A stretch of 64,000 bases of DNA from MED-G17 sp963991985 (lineage in GTDB: Bacteria > Bacteroidota > Bacteroidia > NS11-12g > UBA9320), in NCBI GenBank assembly GCA_963991985.1, contig CAXDRX010000006.1:22357-86356 (forward strand), read 5' to 3'. A program made the position numbers and the translations under genes. Below the pieces are notes generated by a model, which did no database searches, was not told where the DNA came from, and saw only the letters and a list, made by a program, of their open reading frames with translations. This document shows positions 1-8,708 of the stretch, one piece after another; within the stretch, counting starts at the first letter, position 1; the number at the start of each line of letters is the position of its first letter.

Positions 1-169
1 GGTCGAGCATAGGCAAAAAATAGCGCTTCGCAGAACCAATATTATTAATGCCTTTTTGATTAAGCAACGTTGCCATTACTGGGCTAAAGCCCAATTCCTC
101 AAAAATTTGACTGCTGTTGGTAGAATTTGCATTTCTCCCTTTTTGCCATTGGAAATTGAGTTTTTTCAA
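1..169 (-). CDS. recJ: RecJ single-strand exonuclease, N-terminal fragment (partial)
   Basis: RecJ is a 5'-3' single-stranded DNA exonuclease of recombination and mismatch repair. Reading the minus strand from the window edge gives an open frame with the segment IFEELGFSPVMATLLNQKGI followed by GSAKRYFLPMLD. This matches the usual RecJ N-terminus (helix ending in LL-x-x-[RK]-G-I, then a 'A-x-x-F-L-x-P-x-L-x-x-L' stretch). Only about 56 codons are present and the DHH catalytic domain lies outside the window. No ATG precedes the conserved part. The best start I see is a TTG at 169 (M-K-K-L-N-F-Q-W), so the start is uncertain. It is divergent from the phoH-like gene. The identification rests on about 45 residues. 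Confidence 0.62.
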   Translation of the reverse strand, partial: MKKLNFQWQKGRNANSTNSSQIFEELGFSPVMATLLNQKGINNIGSAKRYFLPMLD

Positions 170-271
170 GGCCCAATAATAATGAATTAAACTTTTGATA
201 ATAAATAGTAAATAACTTTTTACGTGTAAGCTCAAATGAAATACTTAAAATTGAGTTTGACATTTGGTATT

Positions 272-1606
272 ATGCCACGAAAAAAGAAAGAGAAAAAAAT
301 TTATGTACTTGATACATCGGTTATCTTATTTGACCATCAATCATTGCTGAATTTTGAAGAAAATGATATTGCAATACCCATAACTGTTTTGGAAGAATTG
401 GACAATTTCAAAAGAGGAAATGATACAAAAAATTTTGAAGCACGTCAGTTTATTCGATTGGTAGATAAGTTATCGCAAGAAAATTCGCTTTTGAATTGGA
501 TTGTCCTTCCCCGACCCGCTTTGGGCAAATTCAAAGTAATATTGAATCAAACCAATTTAAAAATTGACACCCAAAGCATTTTTGAAGATAGAAAAAATGA
601 TCACAAAATAATCAATGCTGCATTATTGGTTAAGCAAGAACAACCGGAAGCAAAAGTAACTTTGGTCACCAAAGACATCAATCTAAGACTGAAAGCTAAT
701 GCACTCAACTTAAACGCCGAAGACTATAAAACCGGAAAAATTAAAGATGTAAAAACGCTGTTTACCGGTATTCAAAAAATTGAAAATGTGGATTCGGAAG
801 ACATAAAAGAACTATACTCAAAAGGTTTGCTGAAGAAACTGAAGGAGATTGAGAATCCAATAAACAATCATTTCTATATTCTTAAAAATGGGTCATCCAG
901 CTCTTTGGCTTATTTCAATCCAAAAGATAAACAATTGGAACGAGTTGAAAAAAACTATATCTATGGAATCAAGCCAAAAAATGCAGAACAAACTTTTGCC
1001 ATCAACGCTTTGATGAATGACGATATTAAGCTAGTAACTATTCAAGGTGTAGCTGGGACAGGAAAAACTTTATTGTCGCTCGCTGCAGCACTAGAGCAAA
1101 AAAATAGATACCACCAAATCATTCTTGCCCGTCCAATCATTCCGTTGAGCAACAGAGACATTGGCTTTCTACCTGGAGACGCAGAAGAGAAAATCTCCCC
1201 TTACATGGAGCCTCTTTGGGACAATCTAAAGTTTATCAAAAGCTTGTACAAACAAAACGAAAAGAAATTTAAAGCATTGGAAAGCATGGTAGAAGAAGAA
1301 AAAATACTGATTACTCCGCTTGCATTTATTCGTGGAAGAAGCTTTTCAAATATCATCTTTATAATTGATGAGGCTCAAAATCTCACCCCTCACGAAATAA
1401 AGACCATTGTAACAAGAGCTGGAGAAAATACTAAAATTATTTTCACAGGTGATGTGCATCAAATTGACACCCCTTATTTGGATGAGCAAAGCAATGGACT
1501 AAGTTATCTAATAGATAAAATGAAAGGGCAAGGCATCTTTGCGCATGTAACACTACAAAGAGGAGAACGTTCAGAATTGGCCAATTTGGCAAATGATTTG
1601 TTATAA
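272..1606 (+). CDS. PIN domain-PhoH family ATPase
   Basis: This is a two-domain protein of about 444 residues. The N-terminus is a PIN-type nuclease fold starting at VLDTS (first acidic residue), with the later acidic residues LEELD near residue 40 and EDRKNDHKII near 110. The C-terminal half is a PhoH ATPase with Walker A GVAGTGKT near residue 258 and Walker B IIDEAQN near 364. PIN-PhoH (PhoH2/YlaK-like) proteins are proposed RNA helicase/ribonucleases, so cytosolic RNA remodelling and cleavage is inferred. An upstream in-frame ATG at 236 exists, but the ATG at 272 gives the family-like start MPRKKKEKK directly before the PIN domain. The exonuclease/GIY-YIG gene follows 9 bases after the stop, so co-transcription is likely. 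Confidence 0.9.
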   Translation: MPRKKKEKKIYVLDTSVILFDHQSLLNFEENDIAIPITVLEELDNFKRGNDTKNFEARQFIRLVDKLSQENSLLNWIVLPRPALGKFKVILNQTNLKIDTQSIFEDRKNDHKIINAALLVKQEQPEAKVTLVTKDINLRLKANALNLNAEDYKTGKIKDVKTLFTGIQKIENVDSEDIKELYSKGLLKKLKEIENPINNHFYILKNGSSSSLAYFNPKDKQLERVEKNYIYGIKPKNAEQTFAINALMNDDIKLVTIQGVAGTGKTLLSLAAALEQKNRYHQIILARPIIPLSNRDIGFLPGDAEEKISPYMEPLWDNLKFIKSLYKQNEKKFKALESMVEEEKILITPLAFIRGRSFSNIIFIIDEAQNLTPHEIKTIVTRAGENTKIIFTGDVHQIDTPYLDEQSNGLSYLIDKMKGQGIFAHVTLQRGERSELANLANDLL

Positions 1607-1615
1607 ATAGAGTAA

Positions 1616-2977
1616 ATGGTTCTTTCGGTCGTCGACATCGAAACTACAGGTGGATCACATGGCAATTATCCTACTGAATTTGCATGCTACAAATTGGTAG
1701 ATGGCGAAATAACCAGTGCTTATACCTCTTTAATTAAACCGCCTGTTGATATTCCACCATTCATTCAGAAATTAACCGGAATTCGATCAGATATGCTGGA
1801 GGATGCGCCAACTTTTGAAGAAATTGCCCCAGAAATTTTTAATTTTTTGAAAGAGACAACTTTTGTGGCACACAATGTAGCCTTTGACTATGGAGTATTA
1901 AAGTCGGCATTTGAAAGGGTAAATACAACATTTAACCTAGAACGGCTGTGCACCATTCAGATGGCAAGAAAAGTTTTTCCAAATGAGCGATCCTATTCTT
2001 TAGGGAAATTATGCAAAGCCCTAGATATTCCATTGGAAAATCGCCACCGTGCGCACGGTGATGCGCTTGCAACGGCCCATTTGATGAAAAAAATTTTAGC
2101 CCATGACAGTGGGATTCTTCAACACAATTTTCAGCAAAACAAAAAACAGATAGCTATACCATCCCATTTAGAACCTACACAATTTGAAAATCTGCCAAAC
2201 AATAGTGGTGTTTATTTTTTTCTAGATCAAAATAAAAAACCGCTATACATAGGAAAAGCAAAAGATATCAAACGAAGGGTTTACCAGCATTTTACAGAAA
2301 ATACTTCAAAAAAAGCTGAACTAAAAAAAAATATCTATCACCTAGATTACCTCATCTCGGGAAGTGAATTGCTGGCAGAGCTAATTGAATCAGAAGAAAT
2401 AAAAAAGCATTGGCCACCTTTTAATAAAATTCAAAAACACACCAGTTACACATTTTCAATTTTTTCATATAAAAATCAAATTGGAGCGATTCGTTTGGGT
2501 ATCGAAAAAAATGATTTGGTAAAAAATCCACTAATCAGTTTTTCTAACCTAGGCGAATGTTATCGTTTTTTGGATGATCTCTCACGAGAATTTGGTCTGT
2601 GCCAAAAGCTCATTTCCGGAAAAAGTAAGGCAAAAGATTGCTTACGTTGTCAAAAATATGGTTACAAATGTCCCAGAACCAAGGATGATTTTATTGCGCA
2701 CAATGAGCGAATGAAAAAGGCGATAAGTAGTTTTTTACCACTCAATGGAAACTTTTTAATTTTAGAAAAAGGAAGAAATGAGCAAGAAAAAGCTCTCATT
2801 TGGGTCCAAAATTTGATTTATAAGGGGTTTGCCTTTGTTCCCCTATCGCATAAAATTCAAACCGAAAATGATTTTTTACCATTTTTGGTCCCACAAAAAA
2901 ACAACAATGATGTTCAAAGAATTTTAAAGAAATATTTAAGAAGGAAAATATTTCCTCAATTAATGTCCATAAAATAA
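1616..2977 (+). CDS. DEDDh 3'-5' exonuclease / GIY-YIG nuclease fusion
   Basis: This is a fusion of a DnaQ-like exonuclease with a Cho/UvrC-like endonuclease (453 residues). Residues 1-165 carry the DEDDh motifs: DIETTG near residue 7, HNVAFDYG near 86, and H-x-x-x-x-D (RAHGDALA) near 146. From about residue 195 there is a GIY-YIG module: SGVYFFL, then LYIGKAKDIKRRVYQHF, with the catalytic-type Glu in AELIESEEI. A cysteine cluster near residues 330-355 (CQK...CLRCQ...KCPR) resembles the Cys-rich region of UvrC/Cho proteins. The fusion is common in Bacteroidota and is often annotated as a DNA polymerase III epsilon-like protein. A role in DNA repair is inferred and the substrate is unknown. 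It sits 9 bases after the phoH-like gene and ends at the terminator shared with gldN. Confidence 0.9.
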   Translation: MVLSVVDIETTGGSHGNYPTEFACYKLVDGEITSAYTSLIKPPVDIPPFIQKLTGIRSDMLEDAPTFEEIAPEIFNFLKETTFVAHNVAFDYGVLKSAFERVNTTFNLERLCTIQMARKVFPNERSYSLGKLCKALDIPLENRHRAHGDALATAHLMKKILAHDSGILQHNFQQNKKQIAIPSHLEPTQFENLPNNSGVYFFLDQNKKPLYIGKAKDIKRRVYQHFTENTSKKAELKKNIYHLDYLISGSELLAELIESEEIKKHWPPFNKIQKHTSYTFSIFSYKNQIGAIRLGIEKNDLVKNPLISFSNLGECYRFLDDLSREFGLCQKLISGKSKAKDCLRCQKYGYKCPRTKDDFIAHNERMKKAISSFLPLNGNFLILEKGRNEQEKALIWVQNLIYKGFAFVPLSHKIQTENDFLPFLVPQKNNNDVQRILKKYLRRKIFPQLMSIK

Positions 2978-2978
2978 A

Positions 2979-3005
2979 AAAGGCCTTACGAGATGTAAAG
3001 CCTTT
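2979..3005 (-). terminator. Intrinsic terminator between the convergent exonuclease and gldN genes
   Basis: This is a near-perfect inverted repeat: AAAGGC-C-TTAC at 2979-2989 pairs with GTAA-A-GCCTTT at 2995-3005. It has one internal mismatch and a five-base loop (GAGAT). On the minus strand the hairpin is followed by a run of T residues (positions 2971-2981 are nearly all A on the plus strand), giving a canonical terminator for the gld operon. The plus-strand tail is only three T residues, so it may act weakly for the exonuclease gene. Confidence 0.8.
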
Positions 3006-3030
3006 CAATATAATTTACTTAAAGTATTGA

Positions 3031-3879
3031 TTAATATTCCCAAAGATCGTGCTCGAGAATAAACAACTGATTCTTAATTCGATCACTTTCCAGCAACAAT
3101 CTCACTCCGTCTTCTTCAAATTGCTCCATGTATTTCAAATCAATATCGTCCTGATTGCTCTGCTTTACAATGTAGCTCGAAAACATCCGCATCTGAAAGA
3201 AATCATCAAAACTAATTCTTGCAGCATCGTTGAAACGGTTGAAAAGTTCTTGATTTACAAAGATTGGCCGCAAGTCGTCTAGTTTTGCATAAAATAAAGG
3301 TTGGTCCCCCAATTCAACACCACCAACAACAGGCCGATAAAGAGGAGCTATTGCGATAATTCTTGCCCTAAAATCTCCATAATTATAATCAAACAACCAA
3401 TCTTCCATTATTCTGTATTTCGTAATATATTTAGATTCAAAGGGAATATCAATTGTCGTATCGATAACCATATCAGGATCGTCTGGATACAAAGGATCTT
3501 GGATGGTAGTATTTTCTTTAACGATACCCCTTTCGGCTACTTCCTCGGGAGTATAAAAAGAGGAAAGAGAATCACTTTTGTATGCTTTTACTTCACCATC
3601 CATAACTGCTTCATAAATAATTTTATGCAATGGATTTCTTGGCCAATGCATTACCTTATTTTGTTTTTCTCTGGTATCAATTATTCTATGAATTCTTTTG
3701 GCATATTTAATGTTTCCCTCACGAATAAAGCGGTAGGGAATCACTTGTCTTTCTTTGACAGCCGACTTATAATAGGTAAAGTCTTCATAGCTACTTTGTG
3801 AAAATACAGTTTTTGGGCCTACTATAAAAAATAGAACCAAGCCGATGAAAATGATTTTGAAATGATTTCTCTTATTCAT
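3031..3879 (-). CDS. gldN: Gliding motility/T9SS protein GldN (PorN)
   Basis: GldN forms periplasmic rings with the lipoprotein GldK beneath the type IX secretion pore. The 282-residue protein has a signal peptide (basic MNKRNHFK, then a hydrophobic stretch ending near TVFSQ). The mature part contains family-typical stretches: a region of R-x-I-D-T-R-E-K-Q-N, then MHWPRNPLHKIIYEAV, IMEDWLFDYNYGDFRARIIAIAP and W/E-rich ends. It is last in the gldK-L-M-N order, starts 5 bases after gldM and is followed by a terminator. Family and position agree, so the call is firm. Confidence 0.95.
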   Translation of the reverse strand: MNKRNHFKIIFIGLVLFFIVGPKTVFSQSSYEDFTYYKSAVKERQVIPYRFIREGNIKYAKRIHRIIDTREKQNKVMHWPRNPLHKIIYEAVMDGEVKAYKSDSLSSFYTPEEVAERGIVKENTTIQDPLYPDDPDMVIDTTIDIPFESKYITKYRIMEDWLFDYNYGDFRARIIAIAPLYRPVVGGVELGDQPLFYAKLDDLRPIFVNQELFNRFNDAARISFDDFFQMRMFSSYIVKQSNQDDIDLKYMEQFEEDGVRLLLESDRIKNQLFILEHDLWEY

Positions 3880-3884
3880 ATTTA

Positions 3885-5450
3885 TTATCTGGTTATGTCG
3901 AACACCAAAGGATCTAATCTTTTACCACCACCTGGACCAGTAGCCTTGATGTCGGAAAAAATAACTTTATCACCTTGAGATGCTTGACTTATTACGGACT
4001 TTACAGAACCCAAAGATGCTCCATTAACCGAGCGTGTTACGGGAGGTCTTCTTTTGGGAACCAAAGTCATATTAAAACTTGTCACCTTGTAACGAATTCC
4101 TTCAAAAACGAAGTTGTCCATCACGGCTCTCATTGAGTTTTGTGCAATTAAAGAGGCTTTGGAGGTTGCTCCACTTCCTTGAGGTATGACAACAGCTTTA
4201 GGTCTTGGAACATTTTTGATTCGGTATTTCATGGTTCCTCTAACCTTTCCATCAACCATGGCGGATATCACGGCCTCTCGTGTACCCCTCCTGACCTTGG
4301 CAATGTAAGAACCCTTACCTTTTCTAGTGAGCGTTCCTCCGCGCATCACAACATTTACTGCATTTGGGTTTGCACCTGGCACTGAGACTGATATTGGATT
4401 TTCCAATCCAATGTACAGTACGTTCATGGCATCTGCCGAAATGGTAGCTGTCCCTTGGAATGCCTGATATTCAGCCTCAAAAGGAAGATTTTTGTCTCCT
4501 TTTTTTGTTTTCAATACAATATTTCCGCCCCATTTCCGCGTTCCAACATTACTCGGACGAACAGTGTATGATGCGATACCATCAACTACTTCCAATTCTG
4601 TTCCTCCTTCTAATACAACCTGATGATTGGACTTGGAACTAAACGCAGTAAGAATGATGTCTGCTTTGTACTCTTCTCCCACCATGACGTAACTTGTGGG
4701 CGCGACAACTGTAGCTACAAATTTGTCGAAACTAACCTCTTCCTCTGAAACATTTGACATAAGAGCTTTCACAGCTGCTGCCTCAAAGTTTTTCACATCA
4801 GTTTTGATTTTTTCAATCATAGCTAAAGAACCCGCCGCAGGATTGTGCTCAAAATATTTCGAGACCCATGATTGTTTGTCTCCCTTTGGCACCAATGTGA
4901 ACAAGCCAGAACTCTGTTCCATTTGATTGACCATTTTTTGAGGCAATCTACTATTGGAATCGCCAGTCGTTAAGAGCTTAACCATGTTTTTTCGGTAATC
5001 ATTGATTTTTCGTTCAAACTCAATCCCTCTACCACCTTCTTTTCCATTGTAGTTTTCCACCATAAAATAGTTGGCGTGAGACTCCATATCATCTGCATTT
5101 TTTATTTCTCCTGCCATTTGACCATCTGTTATTCGTCCACCTGCTCCCTCTTCTACATCTTTTTTTACTTTATTCATATAAGTCATAAAAGAGCCTGTAG
5201 TACTTCTCACTTCCTCTGCCTTTGCATATAATGGTCGAAGTGAAGGATCATTCTTCTGTTGTTTGTTAAAAGTAGCCATTAATGAGTTGGTACTTTTATT
5301 TACGTTGTCCTGCGCTTTTTCGAAGCTACTTTCAAACAATTGAAAAGATTTTAAGATCTCCTTTGAAACGTTCAAGGCCAATAAGGCAATCAACACGAGA
5401 TACATCATGTTGATCATCTTCTGCCTTGGTGATAAATTTCCGGATGCCAT
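3885..5450 (-). CDS. gldM: T9SS motor protein GldM (PorM)
   Basis: GldM and GldL form the proton-motive-force-driven inner-membrane motor of type IX secretion and gliding. GldM has one N-terminal transmembrane helix and a long periplasmic arm of four domains. Here the start is MASGNLSPRQKMINMMYLVL. The transmembrane helix (about residues 13-32) carries the membrane-embedded motif region ending in LNVSKE. A helical domain follows, then beta-rich domains from about residue 220 onward. The 521-residue length is typical. It lies 36 bases downstream of gldL and 5 bases upstream of gldN. Confidence 0.96.
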   Translation of the reverse strand: MASGNLSPRQKMINMMYLVLIALLALNVSKEILKSFQLFESSFEKAQDNVNKSTNSLMATFNKQQKNDPSLRPLYAKAEEVRSTTGSFMTYMNKVKKDVEEGAGGRITDGQMAGEIKNADDMESHANYFMVENYNGKEGGRGIEFERKINDYRKNMVKLLTTGDSNSRLPQKMVNQMEQSSGLFTLVPKGDKQSWVSKYFEHNPAAGSLAMIEKIKTDVKNFEAAAVKALMSNVSEEEVSFDKFVATVVAPTSYVMVGEEYKADIILTAFSSKSNHQVVLEGGTELEVVDGIASYTVRPSNVGTRKWGGNIVLKTKKGDKNLPFEAEYQAFQGTATISADAMNVLYIGLENPISVSVPGANPNAVNVVMRGGTLTRKGKGSYIAKVRRGTREAVISAMVDGKVRGTMKYRIKNVPRPKAVVIPQGSGATSKASLIAQNSMRAVMDNFVFEGIRYKVTSFNMTLVPKRRPPVTRSVNGASLGSVKSVISQASQGDKVIFSDIKATGPGGGKRLDPLVFDITR

Positions 5451-5486
5451 TGTTTATTCTATATTCTAAACGATTTTATCTCGAGA

Positions 5487-6137
5487 TTATTTTCCTTTCA
5501 TAGCAGATAGCATACCTCCGTAAACATCATTTAGGTTTTGGATGTTTGCATCGAATGCAGCCAGACTATTGTTTACATTTTCCAGATTGCTAGAAGATGC
5601 TTTAAAGGCCTCAGCAGTTTCTGAAAATGCACTGGTTGATGTCGCCAATGACTCTAGCGCTTCGATTGCCCTTCCATAAGATGTATTCATGTCATTTAGT
5701 TTGGCATTTGCATTTTGTACATTCACGGCATATTCTTCCGTTGCTACACTAGCACTTGACAAATCTGCCATATGTTCAACATTTTCGGAGAGTTTATTTA
5801 ATCCTGTTCCCAAACTAGCAATTACTTCAGGACCAACATTGGCTTCTGACAACATGTCGTCTAATTGTTGAGAGACTGTTCCTGAGGAACCACTGCCTTC
5901 ACCCTTTGACAATTCAGGATAAACCAAAGACCAATCCCACTCGTGCCCCAAGGGTTCAAAAGCAGAGATTGCGAAAATAAGCGCTTCAACACCCATACCT
6001 ACCATGAGCATGAAATTGGCGCCTTCTAAATGTAGAATTTTGAACAAGGCACCGATAATTACAACGGATGCCCCTAAACCATAGGCCATAGCCATTAACT
6101 TTTTGAATCCTTTGGTTTCTAAAAAACTGTTTGCCAT
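5487..6137 (-). CDS. gldL: T9SS motor protein GldL (PorL)
   Basis: GldL is the inner-membrane partner of GldM. A GldL pentamer surrounds a GldM dimer and converts proton flow into motion. The 216-residue protein shows two transmembrane helices (about residues 14-34 and 40-60), with HLEGANFMLMVGMGVEALIF around the second. A following glutamate region (SAFEPLGHEWDWSLVYPEL) and a cytoplasmic coiled-coil-like tail rich in L-E-N-A repeats are also present. The order gldK-gldL-gldM-gldN is intact. Confidence 0.95.
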   Translation of the reverse strand: MANSFLETKGFKKLMAMAYGLGASVVIIGALFKILHLEGANFMLMVGMGVEALIFAISAFEPLGHEWDWSLVYPELSKGEGSGSSGTVSQQLDDMLSEANVGPEVIASLGTGLNKLSENVEHMADLSSASVATEEYAVNVQNANAKLNDMNTSYGRAIEALESLATSTSAFSETAEAFKASSSNLENVNNSLAAFDANIQNLNDVYGGMLSAMKGK

Positions 6138-6170
6138 AATGTTATGTATTTTGTTAAATTTTTGACGTTT

Positions 6171-7460
6171 TTATTCTCTGTCGTTTCTTGAACGACCCAA
6201 GTAACTCTGCACTGTTCTAAACCCTACGTAAGATTTTGTAGTATCTTGATATTCATATGATCTTTGGCCACATTGAATGAATGCGGCAATATCCTTCCAA
6301 GACCCACCCCGGATAACTTTTCTGCTTAAGGTTAGATAGTTTGTTCCATCTTTATCTGGACGAGCATCGTATCTGTAATCGGGATTAAAATCTGTCGTAA
6401 AAGAGTGAGATGTTTCGGTGAAAGAGTTGGCCGTCCATTCTGAGACATTCCCGGCCATGTTGTACAAACCATAATCGTTTGGAAAATATTTGTCTGCCCG
6501 AACTGGATAAAAAGCGCCATCGTCGATTAAATTTCCACGATTGGGCTTGAAATTTGCCAAAAAGCACCCTTTTGCATTTCTTGTGTAAGGGCCTCCCCAA
6601 GGATACATGTTGTTGTCTCTTCCACCTCGAGCAGCATATTCCCACTCATATTCCGTAGGTAGTCTAAAATCTTCCGTCCTTGGCGCACCAATTCTGTCCC
6701 AATATTGTTGCTTCCATCTGGTTCTCCAATTGCAAAAAGCGTTGGCTTGATGCCAATTTACCCCTACAACAGGATAGTCATCAAATTTTGGATGATGAAA
6801 GTAATTTCGCGTCATGGGTTCATTATAGGAATAAGCAAAGTCTCTTACCCAACAAAGAGTATCGGGGTAAACAGCGACGTCTTCCTTACGGATAATTCGT
6901 TTGAAATCTTTTTGTCGTGTTACCTTTTTGTTTTTGGCTACGTTGTAGTCTATCCACTCATAGTGATAAACAAGTTTACCTGTATTTATTTCTTTATTTC
7001 CTCTTCTAAACCTTAGGTTGGCGGGAAGATACATTGCCTCTAAATCTTCTGCAGACTCTTCCCAGTCCAAATCCTCATCCCAATCAATGCGCAGAACACC
7101 TTCTTCGTCTTCCACAACATATGGTTCCATGAGCATGTAACGAGCGATTGAATCCCTTGTGTAATTTACAAATTGGCGGTACTCATTATTGGTAATCTCC
7201 GTATCGTCCATCCAAAAAGCAACAATAGAAACTTGCTTGTTGGGCGTTATGAAAGAGTTAAAAATATCCTCATCACTTTGGCCAGTGTGAAATGTACCCG
7301 TAGGGATATAAACCATTCCAAGAGGCTCTGGATGAAACCATGGGGCTCGACCTTGGACACCAGTTAGTTCTCCGGTACCTCTATTCAATCCGCAACCCGC
7401 AAAACTGATGGCAAGCATACCGAAAATAATTGCTTTAAATATCTTGAATTTTGGCAGCAT
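6171..7460 (-). CDS. gldK: Gliding motility lipoprotein GldK (PorK)
   Basis: GldK is an outer-membrane lipoprotein that forms the large periplasmic T9SS ring with GldN. The ATG at 7460 gives a clean lipoprotein signal peptide (KFKIFKAIIFGMLAISFAGC, lipidation Cys near residue 22). A GTG at 7496 would add 12 residues and is less likely. The body is a SUMF1/formylglycine-generating-enzyme-like fold: YIPTGTFHTG near the N-terminus, DDTEITNNEYRQFV, LPTEYEWEYAARGG, GLYNMAGNVSEW and VIRGGSW near the C-terminus. In GldK this fold is structural and is not a sulfatase-activating enzyme. It is first of gldKLMN, 96 bases downstream of the PorP-like gene. Confidence 0.94.
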   Translation of the reverse strand: MLPKFKIFKAIIFGMLAISFAGCGLNRGTGELTGVQGRAPWFHPEPLGMVYIPTGTFHTGQSDEDIFNSFITPNKQVSIVAFWMDDTEITNNEYRQFVNYTRDSIARYMLMEPYVVEDEEGVLRIDWDEDLDWEESAEDLEAMYLPANLRFRRGNKEINTGKLVYHYEWIDYNVAKNKKVTRQKDFKRIIRKEDVAVYPDTLCWVRDFAYSYNEPMTRNYFHHPKFDDYPVVGVNWHQANAFCNWRTRWKQQYWDRIGAPRTEDFRLPTEYEWEYAARGGRDNNMYPWGGPYTRNAKGCFLANFKPNRGNLIDDGAFYPVRADKYFPNDYGLYNMAGNVSEWTANSFTETSHSFTTDFNPDYRYDARPDKDGTNYLTLSRKVIRGGSWKDIAAFIQCGQRSYEYQDTTKSYVGFRTVQSYLGRSRNDRE

Positions 7461-7556
7461 TTTTATTTTGAGATTTACAATATTACGCTTTTGCACGATT
7501 ATTATCTATTTTTTTATCCCTTGTATAACGTTCTTTTTTTTTATGTAGTATCAGAA

Positions 7557-8618
7557 TTACAAAAATCTTGGACTCAGCTTGTAGTCTTTGGTTTGGGTAA
7601 ATTCGGTTTGCAATTGAAAACAATATTTGACCATGAGCTCATGGGTTCCATCACTTACTTGAGTAACTCTACTCAATGTTTTATCGAAAGAATATCCCAA
7701 TTGTAGTTGGTCTTTCACATAACCCAATTTAAAAGTAAGAGCATCTGCAGTACCCCACTGTCTGTAGCCTATTCCTCCTCTAAATGTTCCGTTGTAGAGA
7801 ACCGTTGCCGCCAGATCTACTTGCGGACGAGCTCGGTTTTTTATGAGCACGGCAGGTTCGAGGACATAAGTACCTCCTCCAAGAGGAATATCCACTCCAG
7901 CAAGTAAATACCAATGCATCACAAATTGAAATTGCTCTGCACGAGAATTGCCATCTTCATAATCTAAAATGAGATCATAGGTTTGTTGAGTTAAGTGAGT
8001 GATTGAAAATCCAGTATAAAAATCTTGGCCAAAAGAACCCAAAGTTTTTTGGCGATAGTACACACCCCCTCCCAAATCCAATTTGCCCTGACTTCCTCCT
8101 GATCGAGGAATCCTTGAATCGTTGGGGTCTCGAAAACGATAATTAGGGTTGTTGTAGCCAAACTGATTCATCCCAACCTCAAGGCCGAATGACAAAGAGG
8201 AAAATCCGCCCTGTAATTCTTTTTGGTAGTTGGCTTGCGCTTTAAAACCAGTATTTTGAAGGAAACTCACCTTATCATCTGAAAGAAGCACGCCCAGACC
8301 AAGATAGTCTCCATTGTTCAAACGAAATGGATATCCCAAATTTATATTTACTGTTTCTGGCGCAACATTTTCAACGGCCGTACCTTGCTGCCCATTGTCG
8401 CCTCTTTCTGGTGTTAAATCACTAAAATTGAGCCACTGTCTATGGTAAATTCCATTGACACAGATATAATCATGTTTCTCTCCTGCGGCTGCAGGGTTGT
8501 ATGCCTGCCGATTAAAATTAAAATGAGAATAGTAAGGATCCATTTGTGCAGACGCCATGAAAGGACTTACCAAACTTATGAATAAAAGCAGGATGTAAAG
8601 TTTATGATTCGATCTCAT
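7557..8618 (-). CDS. PorP/SprF-family type IX secretion outer-membrane protein
   Basis: PorP/SprF proteins are outer-membrane beta-barrels that work with the type IX machinery. The product (about 353 residues from the ATG at 8618) has a signal peptide (MRSNHKLYILLLFISLVSPF, then MASAQ). The family N-terminal signature follows: MDPYYSHFNFNRQAYNPAAAG, a stretch with N-P-A-x-A-G. It then alternates beta-strands, with conserved G-x-G-Y-R and FKLGYVKDQLQLGYSFD near the end. The longer reading to 8660 lacks a signal peptide at the N-terminus and is less likely. Its position just upstream of gldKLMN is the classic arrangement. PorP and SprF cannot be distinguished from sequence alone. Confidence 0.9.
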   Translation of the reverse strand: MRSNHKLYILLLFISLVSPFMASAQMDPYYSHFNFNRQAYNPAAAGEKHDYICVNGIYHRQWLNFSDLTPERGDNGQQGTAVENVAPETVNINLGYPFRLNNGDYLGLGVLLSDDKVSFLQNTGFKAQANYQKELQGGFSSLSFGLEVGMNQFGYNNPNYRFRDPNDSRIPRSGGSQGKLDLGGGVYYRQKTLGSFGQDFYTGFSITHLTQQTYDLILDYEDGNSRAEQFQFVMHWYLLAGVDIPLGGGTYVLEPAVLIKNRARPQVDLAATVLYNGTFRGGIGYRQWGTADALTFKLGYVKDQLQLGYSFDKTLSRVTQVSDGTHELMVKYCFQLQTEFTQTKDYKLSPRFL

Positions 8619-8708
8619 GGATATATTCTTACTTCGATAATCTTCTCGAAAGATGGTCAAATTTCGCGATAAAAGTTAAAATATCCAATTTTTGAATATT
8701 TCCCTCGC

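Noticed and set aside
3301..3801. A 166-codon plus-strand open frame
   Set aside because: It is antisense to gldN, which is a certain gene.
6171..7460. Sulfatase-modifying (formylglycine-generating) enzyme
   Set aside because: The fold is similar, but the lipoprotein signal and the gldL-gldM-gldN context identify GldK.
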